Part shown: positions 40,489 to 50,133 of the stretch, in pieces | How the letters are laid out: every line of letters begins with the position of its first letter | Position numbering within the stretch: the stretch's first letter is position 1 | Source: Kingella potus | GTDB taxonomy: Bacteria > Pseudomonadota > Gammaproteobacteria > Burkholderiales > Neisseriaceae | NCBI RefSeq assembly: GCF_900451175.1 | Contig: NZ_UGJJ01000003.1 | Span: 1 to 64,000 of the forward strand | Direction of reading: 5' to 3' | Length of the DNA: 64,000 nucleotides | Translations under genes and position numbers: made by a program | The notes under the pieces: generated by a model | Databases searched by the model: none | Told to the model about the DNA's origin: nothing | Seen by the model: only the letters and a program-made list of their open reading frames with translations

Positions 40489-40588
40489 TCCACCAAACTC
40501 ACTATTCCAGAGTATGCAGGAATAACAAAAACCGCTAATCAGACAAGGATTTAGCGGTTTTTCATTGCCTGCCGTGCGCTGGAATATT
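40489..40588. repeat. attR direct repeat of the ssrA island
   Basis: Identical over 100 bp to 35111-35210. The preceding bases ACCCCGCA partly match the tmRNA T arm (one or two differences), consistent with a core that starts in the tmRNA 3' end. Confidence 0.95.
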
Positions 40589-40915
40589 TCTTTACATTAA
40601 TACTGCCCTCTTTTTCTGTCCATTTTCTATGCTGGATTTTAATTAAGAAACTGTCCTAATTATTTAGAAAAACTTCTATTTTTATACTATGAGCCTAGAA
40701 AAAGGAAGGAGATTTGGCTGTGAAATATATTTCGTTATATTGACAATATTGTGATTGACGATACCGTTTGGGAAAAGAAAAAATATTGCCGTTTGATAGA
40801 TTACAGATTCATACAGAAATAACAAAACCGCTAAATTCCAGAATAAGTTGGCGGTTTTGTTATTTTTAGCATAACTTACCTTATTTTTCAAATAGTTAAG
40901 ATAAACTGACTGCTC
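40589..40915. other. AT-rich gap with bidirectional terminator
   Basis: 327 bp. A perfect 15-bp stem, AAATAACAAAACCGC and GCGGTTTTGTTATTT (40817-40865), is an obvious bidirectional terminator for the lipoprotein gene and anything from the left. A 69-codon leftward frame (40682-40891) is weak and not called. Confidence 0.6.
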
Positions 40916-41953
40916 TTATTCCGCCTCTCCGAATCCGCGCAAATAACCGATCCGCTCACGGGTTTGCTGTGCATCACATTGCAGACGCAGGTATTCGGCA
41001 CGTGCTGAATCCTCTGCTTTGGAGGCAGCACGGCGGCAGGCAGCTGTTTTACGGCCTATCCATTCGCGCTGCTCGTCTTGCAGACCCTGTTGTACGGTGG
41101 GATCAAGACTGCGCCAGACGGAGTTGATTTCGCGTTCGGAGGCCTGTTGGTCGTTTCTGACGGAATCAAGTTCCGTTTCGGATACAGAAGATTTGGGCGG
41201 CTCTTCCTCACGCGGCAAAGGAGCAAGATTGGGGGCGGGAGCATTATTGTTCTGCGCTGCGGACGAAGCTGTGTTTTCTTCCGGAACGGAAGCAGCTTCT
41301 TCAATAATTTCGATTTGACCGCCGTTTTTTGCCTGTTTCAGCGCATCTTCGATGGAAACGGCTTTGCCCCCGATGAGCAGCAGGCTTTTTACGCCGTACG
41401 GCAGCAGTGTTCCGGACAGGGCGTTGGCGGCTGCATCGAGGCCGTTTTCGGAGTATTGGATCTCAAAACCGCCGTTTTCGCTTTTCACCGGCGTGTATTT
41501 CAGAGCTTGGGAGAATGTACCGTTGTTGTTGTAACTCAGGCTGCTGCCGAGAATGCGTTCGGAGATGACTTTGTCGAGAGGCTTGTCACCGTAAATCAAA
41601 GGCGCGTTGGTTTGGGCGGTTTTAAGCGTTGATTGCGGAACGGTAACCGTCAATTCGGCCTGACAATAAGGTTTGGTGCTGCTGTTGTCCTGCCGGGGGT
41701 TGTTAAGGAGGACGGTAAGATCGGAGGAGGCCGCAATCACTTTGTCGGCATCGACAAACTGGCGGATGTCGTTATCCGCAAAGGTTCTGGCCTGCCTTTT
41801 AACGGCTTGTTGCAGGCTGTTTTGAATATTTTGCAAAACTGCCGGATCGGCACAGGAGAGTTCGGCCGGTTTGGGATCTTCCTTTTTGCCGCAGGCAGCC
41901 AAAAAACAAACGATGGCGGCAGCACTAAGGACGGAAAAACGTTTGGCGGTCAT
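40916..41953 (-). CDS. Lipoprotein with C-terminal LprI-like domain
   Basis: 345 aa from ATG 41953. A lipoprotein signal peptide ends in LAAC at Cys21. The middle is unrecognised. A Pro/Glu/Ser-rich segment (ASSAAQNNNAPAPNLAPLPR) leads to a C-terminal region with four Cys residues (QREWIGRKTAACRRAASKAE; AEYLRLQCDAQQTRERIGYL) typical of the LprI/DUF1311 lysozyme-inhibitor-like family. It is probably anchored in the outer membrane. Function is inferred from the domain. Confidence 0.75.
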   Translation of the reverse strand: MTAKRFSVLSAAAIVCFLAACGKKEDPKPAELSCADPAVLQNIQNSLQQAVKRQARTFADNDIRQFVDADKVIAASSDLTVLLNNPRQDNSSTKPYCQAELTVTVPQSTLKTAQTNAPLIYGDKPLDKVISERILGSSLSYNNNGTFSQALKYTPVKSENGGFEIQYSENGLDAAANALSGTLLPYGVKSLLLIGGKAVSIEDALKQAKNGGQIEIIEEAASVPEENTASSAAQNNNAPAPNLAPLPREEEPPKSSVSETELDSVRNDQQASEREINSVWRSLDPTVQQGLQDEQREWIGRKTAACRRAASKAEDSARAEYLRLQCDAQQTRERIGYLRGFGEAE

Positions 41954-42116
41954 GGGATTCCTTTGCAGACTGTGTCGGATATTGGTTGCAGACGGCCTGT
42001 TTTGATATTTTAAACAAAGATGAAACAGGGAGGCCGTCTGAAAAAGACGCGCCATCATAGCAAAAGCACCCGCACAGGTTAAGCCGCTGCGGGTGCTTTT
42101 GCTTAGGGTTTACAGT

Positions 42117-43448
42117 TTACTGTTTCAGGAAATCGACGAAGCCGGACAGAATCAGAGCATTGATAATGTCCACGAAGAACGCGCCTACCATCGGCACAAT
42201 CAGGAAGGCTTTGTGCGAAGAGCCGAAACTTTGGGTAATAGACTGCATATTGGCCACCGCCGTAGGCGTTGCGCCGAGACCGAAACCGCAGTGTCCTGCC
42301 GCAAGCACAGATGCGTCGTAGTCGCGTCCCATCAGTACGTAAGTAACATAGGTTGCGTAGAGAATCATAACGACGGTTTGTACGGCGAGAATGACCACCA
42401 TCGGGCCGGCCAAGCCGGCAAGCTGCCACAGTTTCAAGTCGAGCAGGGCAATGGCGAGAAACAACGACAGCGATGCGTTGCCGAATACGTCGACGGCACG
42501 GTCGAACATATTCATTTTAAAGCCCAACGTCAGCACGTTGCGCAGGATGACACCGGCAAACAATGCCCATACAAACTGCGGCATACCGACAATCGCCAGC
42601 AAGACGCGTGTACCAATACGGGCAACTGCGCCGTTTGCACCTTCTGTAAACGGCGTGAGGGCACTGACCATATACGGACGGAATACGTCGTACATGATGG
42701 CGGATACGGCCAGACAGGCGGCGAACATGGCCAGAGTTTCGATGGCGGAATTGGCGGTAATCAGACGGGTTTGTTCGGCATGTTCGAATACATCGTCTGT
42801 GCTTTTATCGGGGTCGTCATCGGACATATTCACGCTGATTTTTTCCTGCTCTTCTTCACTCAGCGGCTTGCGTCCCATTTTGTTGATAAGGCGGCGGGCA
42901 ACCGGGCCGCCGATAATGCCGCCGGATACCAGGCCGAAGGTGGCTGCGGCCATACCGAGCGCGGTCGCGCCGACAAAGCCGTATTCTTTTTCAAAAATGC
43001 TGCCCCACGCACCGGCCGTACCGTGTCCGCCGGTCAGCGTAATCGAGCCGGCAATCAGACCAATCAGCGGATCTATGCCCATCATGGAGGCCAGTCCGAC
43101 CCCGACGGTGTTTTGTACCAGAATAAATGCGCCCACCACCACGGTAAACACTATCAGCGGCATACCGCCGGCTTTGAGTCGGGAAAAGTCGGCACTCAAA
43201 CCGATGGAAGTGAAGAAAACCAGCATGAATGCGGTTTGCAGCGATTTGTCGAACTGGAAGCTGACATGGAATACCATGTGCAGGACGGTCAATACCAAAG
43301 CGGCCAAGAGGCCGCCGGCTACAGGCTCGGGAATGTTGAAATCACGCAGAAATTTGATTTTTTTCACCATCAGTTTGCCGAACAGCAGAACGATGGTGGC
43401 GGCGATCAGGGTGTAGTAACCGTTGAACACCCATTCGGTAGTTTGCAT
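42117..43448 (-). CDS. gltS: Sodium/glutamate symporter GltS
   Basis: 443 aa with many membrane helices. Two pore-loop motifs are present: SITLTGGHGTAGAWGSIFEK and AAGHCGFGLGATPTAVANMQ. FRDFNIPEPVAGGLLAALV is the N-terminal signature. It imports L-glutamate with Na+. A cytosolic charged loop (EEEQEKISVNMSDDDPDKST) lies between the halves. Standard length. Confidence 0.95.
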   Translation of the reverse strand: MQTTEWVFNGYYTLIAATIVLLFGKLMVKKIKFLRDFNIPEPVAGGLLAALVLTVLHMVFHVSFQFDKSLQTAFMLVFFTSIGLSADFSRLKAGGMPLIVFTVVVGAFILVQNTVGVGLASMMGIDPLIGLIAGSITLTGGHGTAGAWGSIFEKEYGFVGATALGMAAATFGLVSGGIIGGPVARRLINKMGRKPLSEEEQEKISVNMSDDDPDKSTDDVFEHAEQTRLITANSAIETLAMFAACLAVSAIMYDVFRPYMVSALTPFTEGANGAVARIGTRVLLAIVGMPQFVWALFAGVILRNVLTLGFKMNMFDRAVDVFGNASLSLFLAIALLDLKLWQLAGLAGPMVVILAVQTVVMILYATYVTYVLMGRDYDASVLAAGHCGFGLGATPTAVANMQSITQSFGSSHKAFLIVPMVGAFFVDIINALILSGFVDFLKQ

Positions 43449-43566
43449 GAAGCAGCTCCAATCTTTTGTGTTGTGTAAAATAAAAAATGCCGGGACGCGA
43501 TATTAGGGCAAGCGTTCGGTTTTGTCAAAACTGTGTAAGAAAGTGCAAATCGCCCCGCAATATCAA

Positions 43567-43604
43567 AGGCCGTCTGAAAAAACGTTCGACTTTTCAGACG
43601 GCCT
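43567..43604 (-). terminator. DUS inverted repeat behind hemY
   Basis: AGGCCGTCTGAA (43567-43578) and TTCAGACGGCCT (43593-43604), 14-nt loop. It lies just downstream of the hemY stop and is probably the terminator of the hem operon. Confidence 0.8.
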
Positions 43605-43624
43605 GCTGTGTTTTTTGTACGCCG

Positions 43625-44827
43625 TTATGCGTCCGTATCCTGATGCGCCAAAGCCAAAGCCTGCAAACGCTGGTTTTCCGCACCGGCGGCATTGCCGGTT
43701 TGGTCGAACACTTTGGCCAGCGCAAGACGTGCCTGCGGTGTGTCGCGTTCGGCAATCCCTGCTTCCAGATAACCCTGTGCTTTGCCCCAAAGCTGCTTGC
43801 CGTAGGCCAAAAGGCCGAGGCTGACGAGTAGGTCGGCATCTTTCGGACGTTCTTGCAGCCAGCCTTCTGCAGCATCTACGGCTTTCCGCTGCGCTTTGTC
43901 GTCAAGATAGACTACGCTTTGTACGAAAGGCGGCAGCAGGGCTGCCTGTCCGTTTTGCGGATAGTATTTCCCTACCCATGCGGCGGCAGCTTCATACAAG
44001 CCGAGATTTTCGTATTTTTCGGCCACGGCCGCACAAAGCACACCTGATTTCAGCGTGTCGGGAATCCGTTTCAAAACACGTTTGAGGCCGTCTGAATCCG
44101 TTGCTCCGGCCAACAGGCGGCGGTAGGCCCAGTCGCGGTATTGTGCGGCTTCGTTTTCGTTGGCCGCATGCTGTTTTTCCAGTTCGGCGGTTTTGTCGAG
44201 AACGGCTTCCGTATCGCCGTGGTCGAAAGCATAGCGCAACTGCAAACGCAGCAGGCGGGTCAGGCGCGGGCTGATTTTCGCGGCGGCATCGAGGTTGGCC
44301 TCGGCAGCGGGATAATCGCGGCGGTTGAGCGCGTCTTCGGCCAGCAGCAGATAGCGGGAAAGCTGGCGTTCGGCAGGCAGTTCGGAGATTTCTTCCAAAT
44401 AGCGGCCGCGCAGCCCGGCATCGTTCATACGGTCGGCAGCGTGGGCGGCAATCATCAGGGCAAGAGCGCGGATTTCGCCTGCCTCTTTGTTTTTCAACAC
44501 TTTCGCCGCTTCCTGCTCGGCTTTTTGGTAGCGGCCTTCAAAATAGGCCAGACCGGCCGCATTGAGGCTGCTGCCGGCTTTGCGGCTTCTGCGGGCGGTG
44601 CCGAAGCGTTGCAAACGGGCAGGAATGCCCGCCAGTCCGCCGAAAAACTGCACCAATATATAGAAAAGGACGACGACCAGAATCAGTGCGGGAACAAACA
44701 GCTTCAAATCCACCCGCGCCAGCGTGGCACCAATCTGAAAATAAACGTTGCCGCTGAACATGGTGGAGGCAACGGACAGACCGACGGCTGCGGCGAACAG
44801 AATCAGTATCCAAACCAGTGCCTTCAT
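43625..44827 (-). CDS. hemY: HemY-domain membrane protein
   Basis: 400 aa. Two N-terminal membrane helices (WILILFAAAVGLSVASTMFS; PALILVVVLFYILVQFFGGL) precede helical TPR-like repeats (GSSLNAAGLAYFEGRYQKAE; AEYRDW-type and LVSLGLLAYGKQLWGKAQGY). HemY of this proteobacterial type is conserved in the hemD-hemX-hemY group and is thought to organise later haem or envelope steps; it is not the Gram-positive protoporphyrinogen oxidase. The start overlaps the hemX stop by ATGA. Confidence 0.88.
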   Translation of the reverse strand: MKALVWILILFAAAVGLSVASTMFSGNVYFQIGATLARVDLKLFVPALILVVVLFYILVQFFGGLAGIPARLQRFGTARRSRKAGSSLNAAGLAYFEGRYQKAEQEAAKVLKNKEAGEIRALALMIAAHAADRMNDAGLRGRYLEEISELPAERQLSRYLLLAEDALNRRDYPAAEANLDAAAKISPRLTRLLRLQLRYAFDHGDTEAVLDKTAELEKQHAANENEAAQYRDWAYRRLLAGATDSDGLKRVLKRIPDTLKSGVLCAAVAEKYENLGLYEAAAAWVGKYYPQNGQAALLPPFVQSVVYLDDKAQRKAVDAAEGWLQERPKDADLLVSLGLLAYGKQLWGKAQGYLEAGIAERDTPQARLALAKVFDQTGNAAGAENQRLQALALAHQDTDA

Positions 44828-46359
44828 GCCGCACCGCCTTTCGCCTTGGCCGGCTCGGAGGCTTTGCGTTCGGCAGGCTTGCCGTCCGCCTTGCCGCTCT
44901 CGGCAGCTTTGGCTTTCGTTTCACCGGATTTGGCCGCTTCCGGCTCTTTGGCCTGTTCAGTTTGCTGTGCTTTGGGTGCGTCTTGTGTTTTTGCCGCAGA
45001 CGCAGCCTGTTCCTCCGCTGCGGGCGGGGTTTGAACGGCGGGCACGGAAGCTGCGGTTTCAGACGGCATCACAACCGGAGCCGATGCCTGTGCCGGTGCG
45101 GAAGCAGGGGCTTCGGCGGATACGGCCGGTTTCGCGTCGGGCAGCGTAACGGTTTGCGTACCGCGCACGGTATCCTGATATTGGCGCACGGCGGCGAGGC
45201 TGGCTTTCAGTGCGTCGTTGGAAACCAGGCGCATATCCAGCGATTTGAGTTCGGACAATTCTTTGAGCCAGGCCTGTGTTGCTGGCGAGCCGGTATCGAA
45301 ATACCGCCGCACCGCCGCTTCGGCCGCATTCAGATCGCTCAAATACACTTCGCTGTTGTGCTGCATCAGGGCGGTGCGGGCATCAATCAGACGCAGACGC
45401 AGGTTTTCGCGCACGAAATACGCCTGTTCGGGCGCAAGCAGCATGGCATCGCTGTTGTCGAGTTTGCGCACTTCCACCAGCGAACCCAGCCCGCGGACGG
45501 TTTTGCTCCATGAACGCTGCCACCACGAGGCGTTCGGATCATCCTGCGGCCCGGTTTCTTCCGCACCGGGCTGCAAGGTGCTTTCCAGCACCAGCGGCAT
45601 ACCGGCTACGGCGGTTTCCAACCTGTCCAAACGCAGAGAAGTGCCGGTAACATCGAGATACGGGCGGTTTTTCAATGCGGCCAAATCGCTGCTTACCGCC
45701 TGCTTGATGGGCAGCAGGTCGGCCTGCTCGAAGCGGTTCAGACGGCCTTCGATGTTTTCCAAAACAGTAACGGCCACCGGCACGTTGCCCGAAAGCAGTA
45801 GCTGCTGCGAAGCCATATTCAGCGTGGCTTCGGTTTCGTCCACCAGCCAGTCGGAGCGGCTGCGCAGCAGTTCGCGGTAGGCCTCGGCGGCGTTGTCGAT
45901 CTGCTGTTTGTTTGCTCGCTGGCCTTCGGAAAGCTGCATCAGGGCGGCGGCCAGCTCGTTTTGGCGGCGGCCTGTCTCCTGCAATATTCTCGCATTTTCG
46001 CTCTCGCCCACTGCGGCTTGGTCGATTTTCTGGTTAAACGCCATTTCCTGCGTTTTCAACACGTTTTGTCCCTGTACGAACAAGAATCCGCCCGTACCCA
46101 AAGCCAAAAGCGAAAGCACCAGCGCACCGGCGGCAAGGCCTTTCCCGCCCGACTGGCTGATAATGACTGGTGCCGGCGCGGCCTGTGTTTCGGCGGCTTT
46201 CGGCTCGGAGGGTGCGGCAGCTTTCGTACTTTCTTTTTCCGACGCAGACACGTTTTCAGACGGCCTGTCTGTGTTCAGGCCGTCTGAAACGGCGGGAATC
46301 GGTTTTTCGCTGGGTTCGTTGCCGTTTTCTACGGCTTTATCGGTTTCTTGTCCGCTCAT
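44824..46359 (-). CDS. hemX: HemX-type membrane protein
   Basis: 511 aa from ATG 46359. The N-terminal 75 residues are polar, followed by one membrane helix (GLAAGALVLSLLALGTGGFL). Then come a coiled coil (AVGESENARILQETGRRQNE), the conserved core (LLRSRSDWLVDETEATLNMA; PNASWWQRSWSKTVRGLGSL; FVRENLRLRLIDARTALMQH) and a long Ala/Pro/Glu/Lys-rich C-terminal tail. It is embedded in hemD-hemX-hemY by ATGA overlaps on both sides. The precise role in tetrapyrrole synthesis is unclear. DUS lie inside the N-terminal coding part. Confidence 0.88.
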   Translation of the reverse strand: MSGQETDKAVENGNEPSEKPIPAVSDGLNTDRPSENVSASEKESTKAAAPSEPKAAETQAAPAPVIISQSGGKGLAAGALVLSLLALGTGGFLFVQGQNVLKTQEMAFNQKIDQAAVGESENARILQETGRRQNELAAALMQLSEGQRANKQQIDNAAEAYRELLRSRSDWLVDETEATLNMASQQLLLSGNVPVAVTVLENIEGRLNRFEQADLLPIKQAVSSDLAALKNRPYLDVTGTSLRLDRLETAVAGMPLVLESTLQPGAEETGPQDDPNASWWQRSWSKTVRGLGSLVEVRKLDNSDAMLLAPEQAYFVRENLRLRLIDARTALMQHNSEVYLSDLNAAEAAVRRYFDTGSPATQAWLKELSELKSLDMRLVSNDALKASLAAVRQYQDTVRGTQTVTLPDAKPAVSAEAPASAPAQASAPVVMPSETAASVPAVQTPPAAEEQAASAAKTQDAPKAQQTEQAKEPEAAKSGETKAKAAESGKADGKPAERKASEPAKAKGGAA

Positions 46360-47078
46360 CGGCTCTGCTCCGTGTAACGTTGTAAGAGGTCGGCGGCAAG
46401 TTTTCCTACTACTGCCACCCGTTTCGCGCCCGCCGCATACAAGGCATCGGCCACGCGCTGATGATTTGTGAAGTATAGCAAGGATTGCAGCATTTGCGTA
46501 AACGCCGGCCCGGCCTGGGCGAACAGGCCGCGCACCGCTTCGGCGGAGGCAATCCATGCCGCATCTGGCCTGGCGGCGGCCACAGCCTGCCAGTCTATGC
46601 TTTGCGGCCGTCTGAAATACACTTCGGCGGCGTGTACGGCAAAACCGTGCTGCCGCAGCGCGTCCGCCAGAAATTCGCGCCCGCCGTGTCCGCGCACAAT
46701 CAGAATGTCCGCCCCGCGCGGCAGGGTGTTCCATACCGCCATCCGCAGCACCGCTTCGCTGTCGTTGCCGCTGTCGGGCGACAACACGGGATGCGGGCAA
46801 TACGCCTGCAAGGCCTGCCTGCTGCCCTGCCCCACGGTAATCTGCGCTTTGCGGCCGTCTGAAAAATCCAGATATGGCGCGGCGGCGGCAACGGCGGACG
46901 GGCTGACCCAAAACACGGCACAGGCCGTCTGAAAATGCTGCGGCAGCGCGGCCAATGCGGCGGAATCGCTTTCGATGGAGAACGGGCTGGCGGCCACACC
47001 CCGCCATCCTGCATCGGCGCAAATACGCATATCGGCAGCGGCCTGCCCGGGAGGACGGACGATAAGAAGGGTGTTCAT
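46356..47078 (-). CDS. hemD: Uroporphyrinogen-III synthase
   Basis: 240 aa from ATG 47078 (MNTLLIVRPPGQAAADMRIC). The conserved elements are AVFWVSPSAVAAAAPYLDFS, ADILIVRGHGGREFLADALR, VYFRRPQSIDWQA and SLLYFTNHQRVADALYAAGA. It cyclises hydroxymethylbilane to uroporphyrinogen III, the branch point for haem. HemD sequences are weakly conserved; the operon with hemX and hemY supports it. Confidence 0.9.
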   Translation of the reverse strand: MNTLLIVRPPGQAAADMRICADAGWRGVAASPFSIESDSAALAALPQHFQTACAVFWVSPSAVAAAAPYLDFSDGRKAQITVGQGSRQALQAYCPHPVLSPDSGNDSEAVLRMAVWNTLPRGADILIVRGHGGREFLADALRQHGFAVHAAEVYFRRPQSIDWQAVAAARPDAAWIASAEAVRGLFAQAGPAFTQMLQSLLYFTNHQRVADALYAAGAKRVAVVGKLAADLLQRYTEQSR

Positions 47079-47207
47079 AACAGATTGGAAAACCGGAAAA
47101 CACAGAAACATCGCAGCAGGCAGCGGGAAACTTTCCACCCGCTGCCTGCCGGAACAACACGAATCCGATAGAAAAACAGTATTGCCGCACCTGTTTTTCA
47201 GACGGCC

Positions 47208-48593
47208 TTATTTTTTGAGTTCGGCCAGAATTTCATCTACCGTCTTTTTCGCATCGCCGAAGCACATAACGCTGTTTTCATTGAAAAACAGCGGATTCTG
47301 CACACCCGCATAGCCGGTGTTCATCGAACGTTTGAACACCACCACTTCTTTGGCTTTCCACACTTCCAACACCGGCATACCGGCAATCGGGCTGTTCGGA
47401 TCGGTTTGCGCGGCTGGGTTGACCGTGTCGTTCGCACCGATAACCAGCACCACGTCGGTTTCCGGGAAATCGCCGTTGATTTCGTCCATTTCCAGCACGA
47501 TGTCGTAGGGTACTTTCGCCTCGGCAAGCAGTACGTTCATGTGGCCGGGCAGACGGCCGGCGACGGGGTGGATGCCGAAGCGCACTTCGGTGCCGTTTTT
47601 ACGCAGCAGTTCGGTAATTTCGGCTACAGGATATTGCGCCTGCGCCACCGCCATGCCGTAGCCCGGGGTGATGATGACGCTGTGCGCTTCTTTGAGCATT
47701 TCGGCCACTTGCGCGGGCGAAGCCTCGCGGTATTCGCCGATTTCGCCGCCGTCCGCAGCGGCTGTGCTGCCGTCCGTGCCGAAGCCGCCGGCAATTACCG
47801 AAATAAACGAGCGGTTCATCGCCTTGCACATGATGTAAGACAAAATCGCACCGCTGCTGCCGACCAGCGCACCGGTAACAATCAGCAAATCATTGGAGAG
47901 CATAAAGCCCGCCGCCGCCGCCGCCCAACCGGAATAGGAGTTGAGCATGGACACTACCACCGGCATATCCGCGCCGCCGATGGAGGCGACCAAATGCCAG
48001 CCGAAAGCCAGCGCAACCAGCGTCATCAGCATCAGGGCAAACCAGCTTCCGTCAACCGATACAAAAACCAGCATCAGCAGAAACGATACGGCAAGCGAAG
48101 CCAGATTCAATTTGTGTTTGTGCGGCAGTTGCAGCGGGGCGCTGCTGATTTTGCCGTTGAGCTTGCCGAAAGCCACAATCGATCCGGTAAACGTTACCGC
48201 CCCGATAAACACGCCCAAAAACACTTCGACCAAGTGTATGGTATGCATTTCAGACGGCACATTACCCGGCTCGATAAAGCTGTTGAAACCCACCAAAACA
48301 GCAGCCAGGCCGACAAAGCTGTGCAGCAGCGCAATCAGCTCGGGCATTTCGGTCATTTCCACTTTTTTTGCCTTGTAGATGCCGATGATGCCGCCGGCCA
48401 GCATGGCAAGAATGATCCAGCCGATTGCCTGCGTATTTTCGGCAAACACCGTTACAAACAGCGCAACCGCCATGCCGGTAATGCCGAAATAGCAGCCCTG
48501 TCTGGCGGTTTCCTGCTTGGAAAGCCCCGCCAGCGAGAAGATAAACAGGATGGCGGCAACAATATACGCTGCCGTTACAAAGCCTTGGGACAT
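47208..48593 (-). CDS. pntB: NAD(P) transhydrogenase subunit beta
   Basis: 461 aa. Nine or so membrane helices precede the NADP-binding domain III ([40 protein letters not shown] and [20 protein letters not shown]). It uses the proton gradient to transfer hydride between NADH and NADP. The alpha subunit gene is 1.5 kb upstream, with two unrelated genes between. AGGAGACCG precedes the ATG. Confidence 0.95.
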   Translation of the reverse strand: MSQGFVTAAYIVAAILFIFSLAGLSKQETARQGCYFGITGMAVALFVTVFAENTQAIGWIILAMLAGGIIGIYKAKKVEMTEMPELIALLHSFVGLAAVLVGFNSFIEPGNVPSEMHTIHLVEVFLGVFIGAVTFTGSIVAFGKLNGKISSAPLQLPHKHKLNLASLAVSFLLMLVFVSVDGSWFALMLMTLVALAFGWHLVASIGGADMPVVVSMLNSYSGWAAAAAGFMLSNDLLIVTGALVGSSGAILSYIMCKAMNRSFISVIAGGFGTDGSTAAADGGEIGEYREASPAQVAEMLKEAHSVIITPGYGMAVAQAQYPVAEITELLRKNGTEVRFGIHPVAGRLPGHMNVLLAEAKVPYDIVLEMDEINGDFPETDVVLVIGANDTVNPAAQTDPNSPIAGMPVLEVWKAKEVVVFKRSMNTGYAGVQNPLFFNENSVMCFGDAKKTVDEILAELKK

Positions 48594-48685
48594 TTTTCGG
48601 TCTCCTGTGGTTGGTTTGGTAAAAAAATCGGGATTTCAGACGGCCTTTTCGCTGCGCGACCGCCCGAGAAAAGTTTTGCCGGTTT

Positions 48686-49312
48686 TCAGACGGCCTCTGC
48701 GCCCTGCCCCGCTCCGTCTGCCTCTGTGCCGCTGTGGAACGCGCGTGCCTGGCGTTCGGCCTGCCTGCCCAAGTCGTCAAGCATCAGGCCGACATATTCA
48801 GGGAAGATGTAGGCCGCACCGAGTTTGGCGCGGGCGGCTTCGGTGGCGGGCATCAGGCTGGGGATGGGGGTGGTTTGGTCGGTTTCGCCGTCCCATTCGA
48901 TGATAAAGCGTTTCCCTTCGTAGCGGATGGGAACGACAGGGCATTCGCGGTTGCGGCGGATCAGGCACAGAGCCTGACGGGTAAACACGTCATACAGCCA
49001 GCCGTCGCCCAAATCGGTGGAAAACAACAGGAAGGCGGAGGGTTCGGCGGTCTCGAAACCGGTGGCGGTAACGTAGTCTTCGCCGCGTCGGACGTGTTCC
49101 GCAAGCGTATAACACTCTTCGGTAAGCGGGGTGCGGCCGTAGCGTTCGCCCGCAGCGTGGCAGGCCTGGGCGTGCGACCAGTTTTGGTAACCGGCCTCTT
49201 TGGCCGCAGTGCCGAGCAGCGCAGCCATCTGCCCGCCGTGCTTGGCCTGCTGTTTCTTGGCCTGCTTTTTGAGGTATTCGAGGGTGTCGCCGGTGGTGTG
49301 GATGTATTTCAT
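48686..49312 (-). CDS. Protein of unknown function between pntA and pntB
   Basis: 208 aa. The N-terminus has a Lys/Gln-rich helix (KKQAKKQQAKHGGQMAALLG) then YQNWSHAQACHAAGE, a pattern also seen in some proteins labelled glyoxalase-superfamily or YozE-like. The middle region SAFLLFSTDLGDGWLYDVFT and CPVVPIRYEGKRFIIEWDGE is strand-rich. No catalytic motif recognised. The stop overlaps a DUS (EAV). Confidence 0.6.
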   Translation of the reverse strand: MKYIHTTGDTLEYLKKQAKKQQAKHGGQMAALLGTAAKEAGYQNWSHAQACHAAGERYGRTPLTEECYTLAEHVRRGEDYVTATGFETAEPSAFLLFSTDLGDGWLYDVFTRQALCLIRRNRECPVVPIRYEGKRFIIEWDGETDQTTPIPSLMPATEAARAKLGAAYIFPEYVGLMLDDLGRQAERQARAFHSGTEADGAGQGAEAV

Positions 49313-49348
49313 TATGCCTCGTTGTTATTTTCGCGTTTTCGGTCTCGG

Positions 49349-49387
49349 AGGCCGTCTGAAAATGGTTTTATATTTTTCAGACGGCCT
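49349..49387 (-). terminator. DUS inverted repeat behind the DUF533 gene
   Basis: AGGCCGTCTGAA (49349-49360) and TTCAGACGGCCT (49376-49387), 15-nt AT-rich loop. Its presence suggests pntA-DUF533 and the next two genes are separate transcripts. Confidence 0.8.
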
Positions 49388-49406
49388 TACTGGCTGCCTC
49401 TGCGGT

Positions 49407-50057
49407 TCAGAAACCGGCCTGTCTTTCAAGCTGCTCGGCAAGCTGCGGATCGAGGCGGAAGGCTTCGGCCAGCTGCGAGAGGAAGACGATTTCTCTGCGC
49501 GAAAGCTCGCCGCAAACCATGCGGGCGGCCAGATAGGCTTCGGCTGCTGCTGCGGTATCGCCGCCGGCAAGGTCGGCAAGCTGGGCGGGAGTGGCGGGGC
49601 TGCGGGTTTCGGCCAGCAGCCATTGCTGCGTTTCCGGGTCGCTGCCGCCTTCCTGCGTGATGAGGGCGCGTTCGGCTTCATCGATGCTGCCGTCGGCTGC
49701 TGCTGCTGCAATCATGGTTTTGAGAACAAGCTGCCCGGTCTGCTCGGCCTGCGCGCCTTGCGGTTCGAAAGCGTTTTGCGTCAGAAGGGGAACGGCTTGC
49801 GGGCTTTGGGCGGATGCGGATTGGCTGCCGCCGCCCGCGCGGTTCTGCTGCCAGCTTTGGTAGGCATGGTAAGCAAGTGCACCGAGAGCGGCAGACGTGC
49901 CGGTCTGCACCAAAGTTTTGCGGGTTTTCTTGCCCAGCAGCATGGAGGCCAGCCCGGCCGCCGCCGCACCGCCGCCGACTTTGGCCAGCAGTTTTTTGTC
50001 GCCCGCACTTTGTTTGAGGCCGCCGAGTACTTGGTTAAGGAGGTTTTGAAAATTCAT
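49407..50057 (-). CDS. DUF533/TerB-like protein
   Basis: 216 aa from ATG 50057 (alternatives at 50066 and 50084). The N-terminal part has NFQNLLNQVLGGLKQSAGD, then Gly/Ala-rich VGGGAAAAGLASMLLGKKTR and a tryptophan motif (AYHAYQSWQQ). The C-terminal half has a TerB-like helical region (MIAAAAADGSIDEAERALIT; YLAARMVCGELSRREIVFLS). This is the YebE/DUF533 family, inner-membrane-associated, of unknown function. It follows pntA by 76 nt. Confidence 0.75.
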   Translation of the reverse strand: MNFQNLLNQVLGGLKQSAGDKKLLAKVGGGAAAAGLASMLLGKKTRKTLVQTGTSAALGALAYHAYQSWQQNRAGGGSQSASAQSPQAVPLLTQNAFEPQGAQAEQTGQLVLKTMIAAAAADGSIDEAERALITQEGGSDPETQQWLLAETRSPATPAQLADLAGGDTAAAAEAYLAARMVCGELSRREIVFLSQLAEAFRLDPQLAEQLERQAGF

Positions 50058-50133
50058 ATGTGTCATCTTTCGTTTGGTGGTCATTCCGTCTGAAAAAGCG
50101 TTTCAGACGGCCTTTCGTTTTTTTCAGACGGCA

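Larger units (their letters stand above)
35111..40588. mobile_element. Integrative island in ssrA
   Basis: A 100-bp perfect direct repeat flanks a segment with a P4-type integrase gene at the tmRNA end. The left repeat (35111-35210) includes the last 7 nt of ssrA. The right repeat (40489-40588) is preceded by a stray CCCCGCA resembling the T arm. Cargo is an ATPase, a small gene, an iteron-like array, a toxin-antitoxin pair and an IS. Without the island the duplication would collapse to one copy. Confidence 0.92.

Noticed and set aside
40682..40891. 69-codon leftward frame right of the island
   Set aside because: AT-rich, overlaps a perfect terminator stem, no ribosome site.
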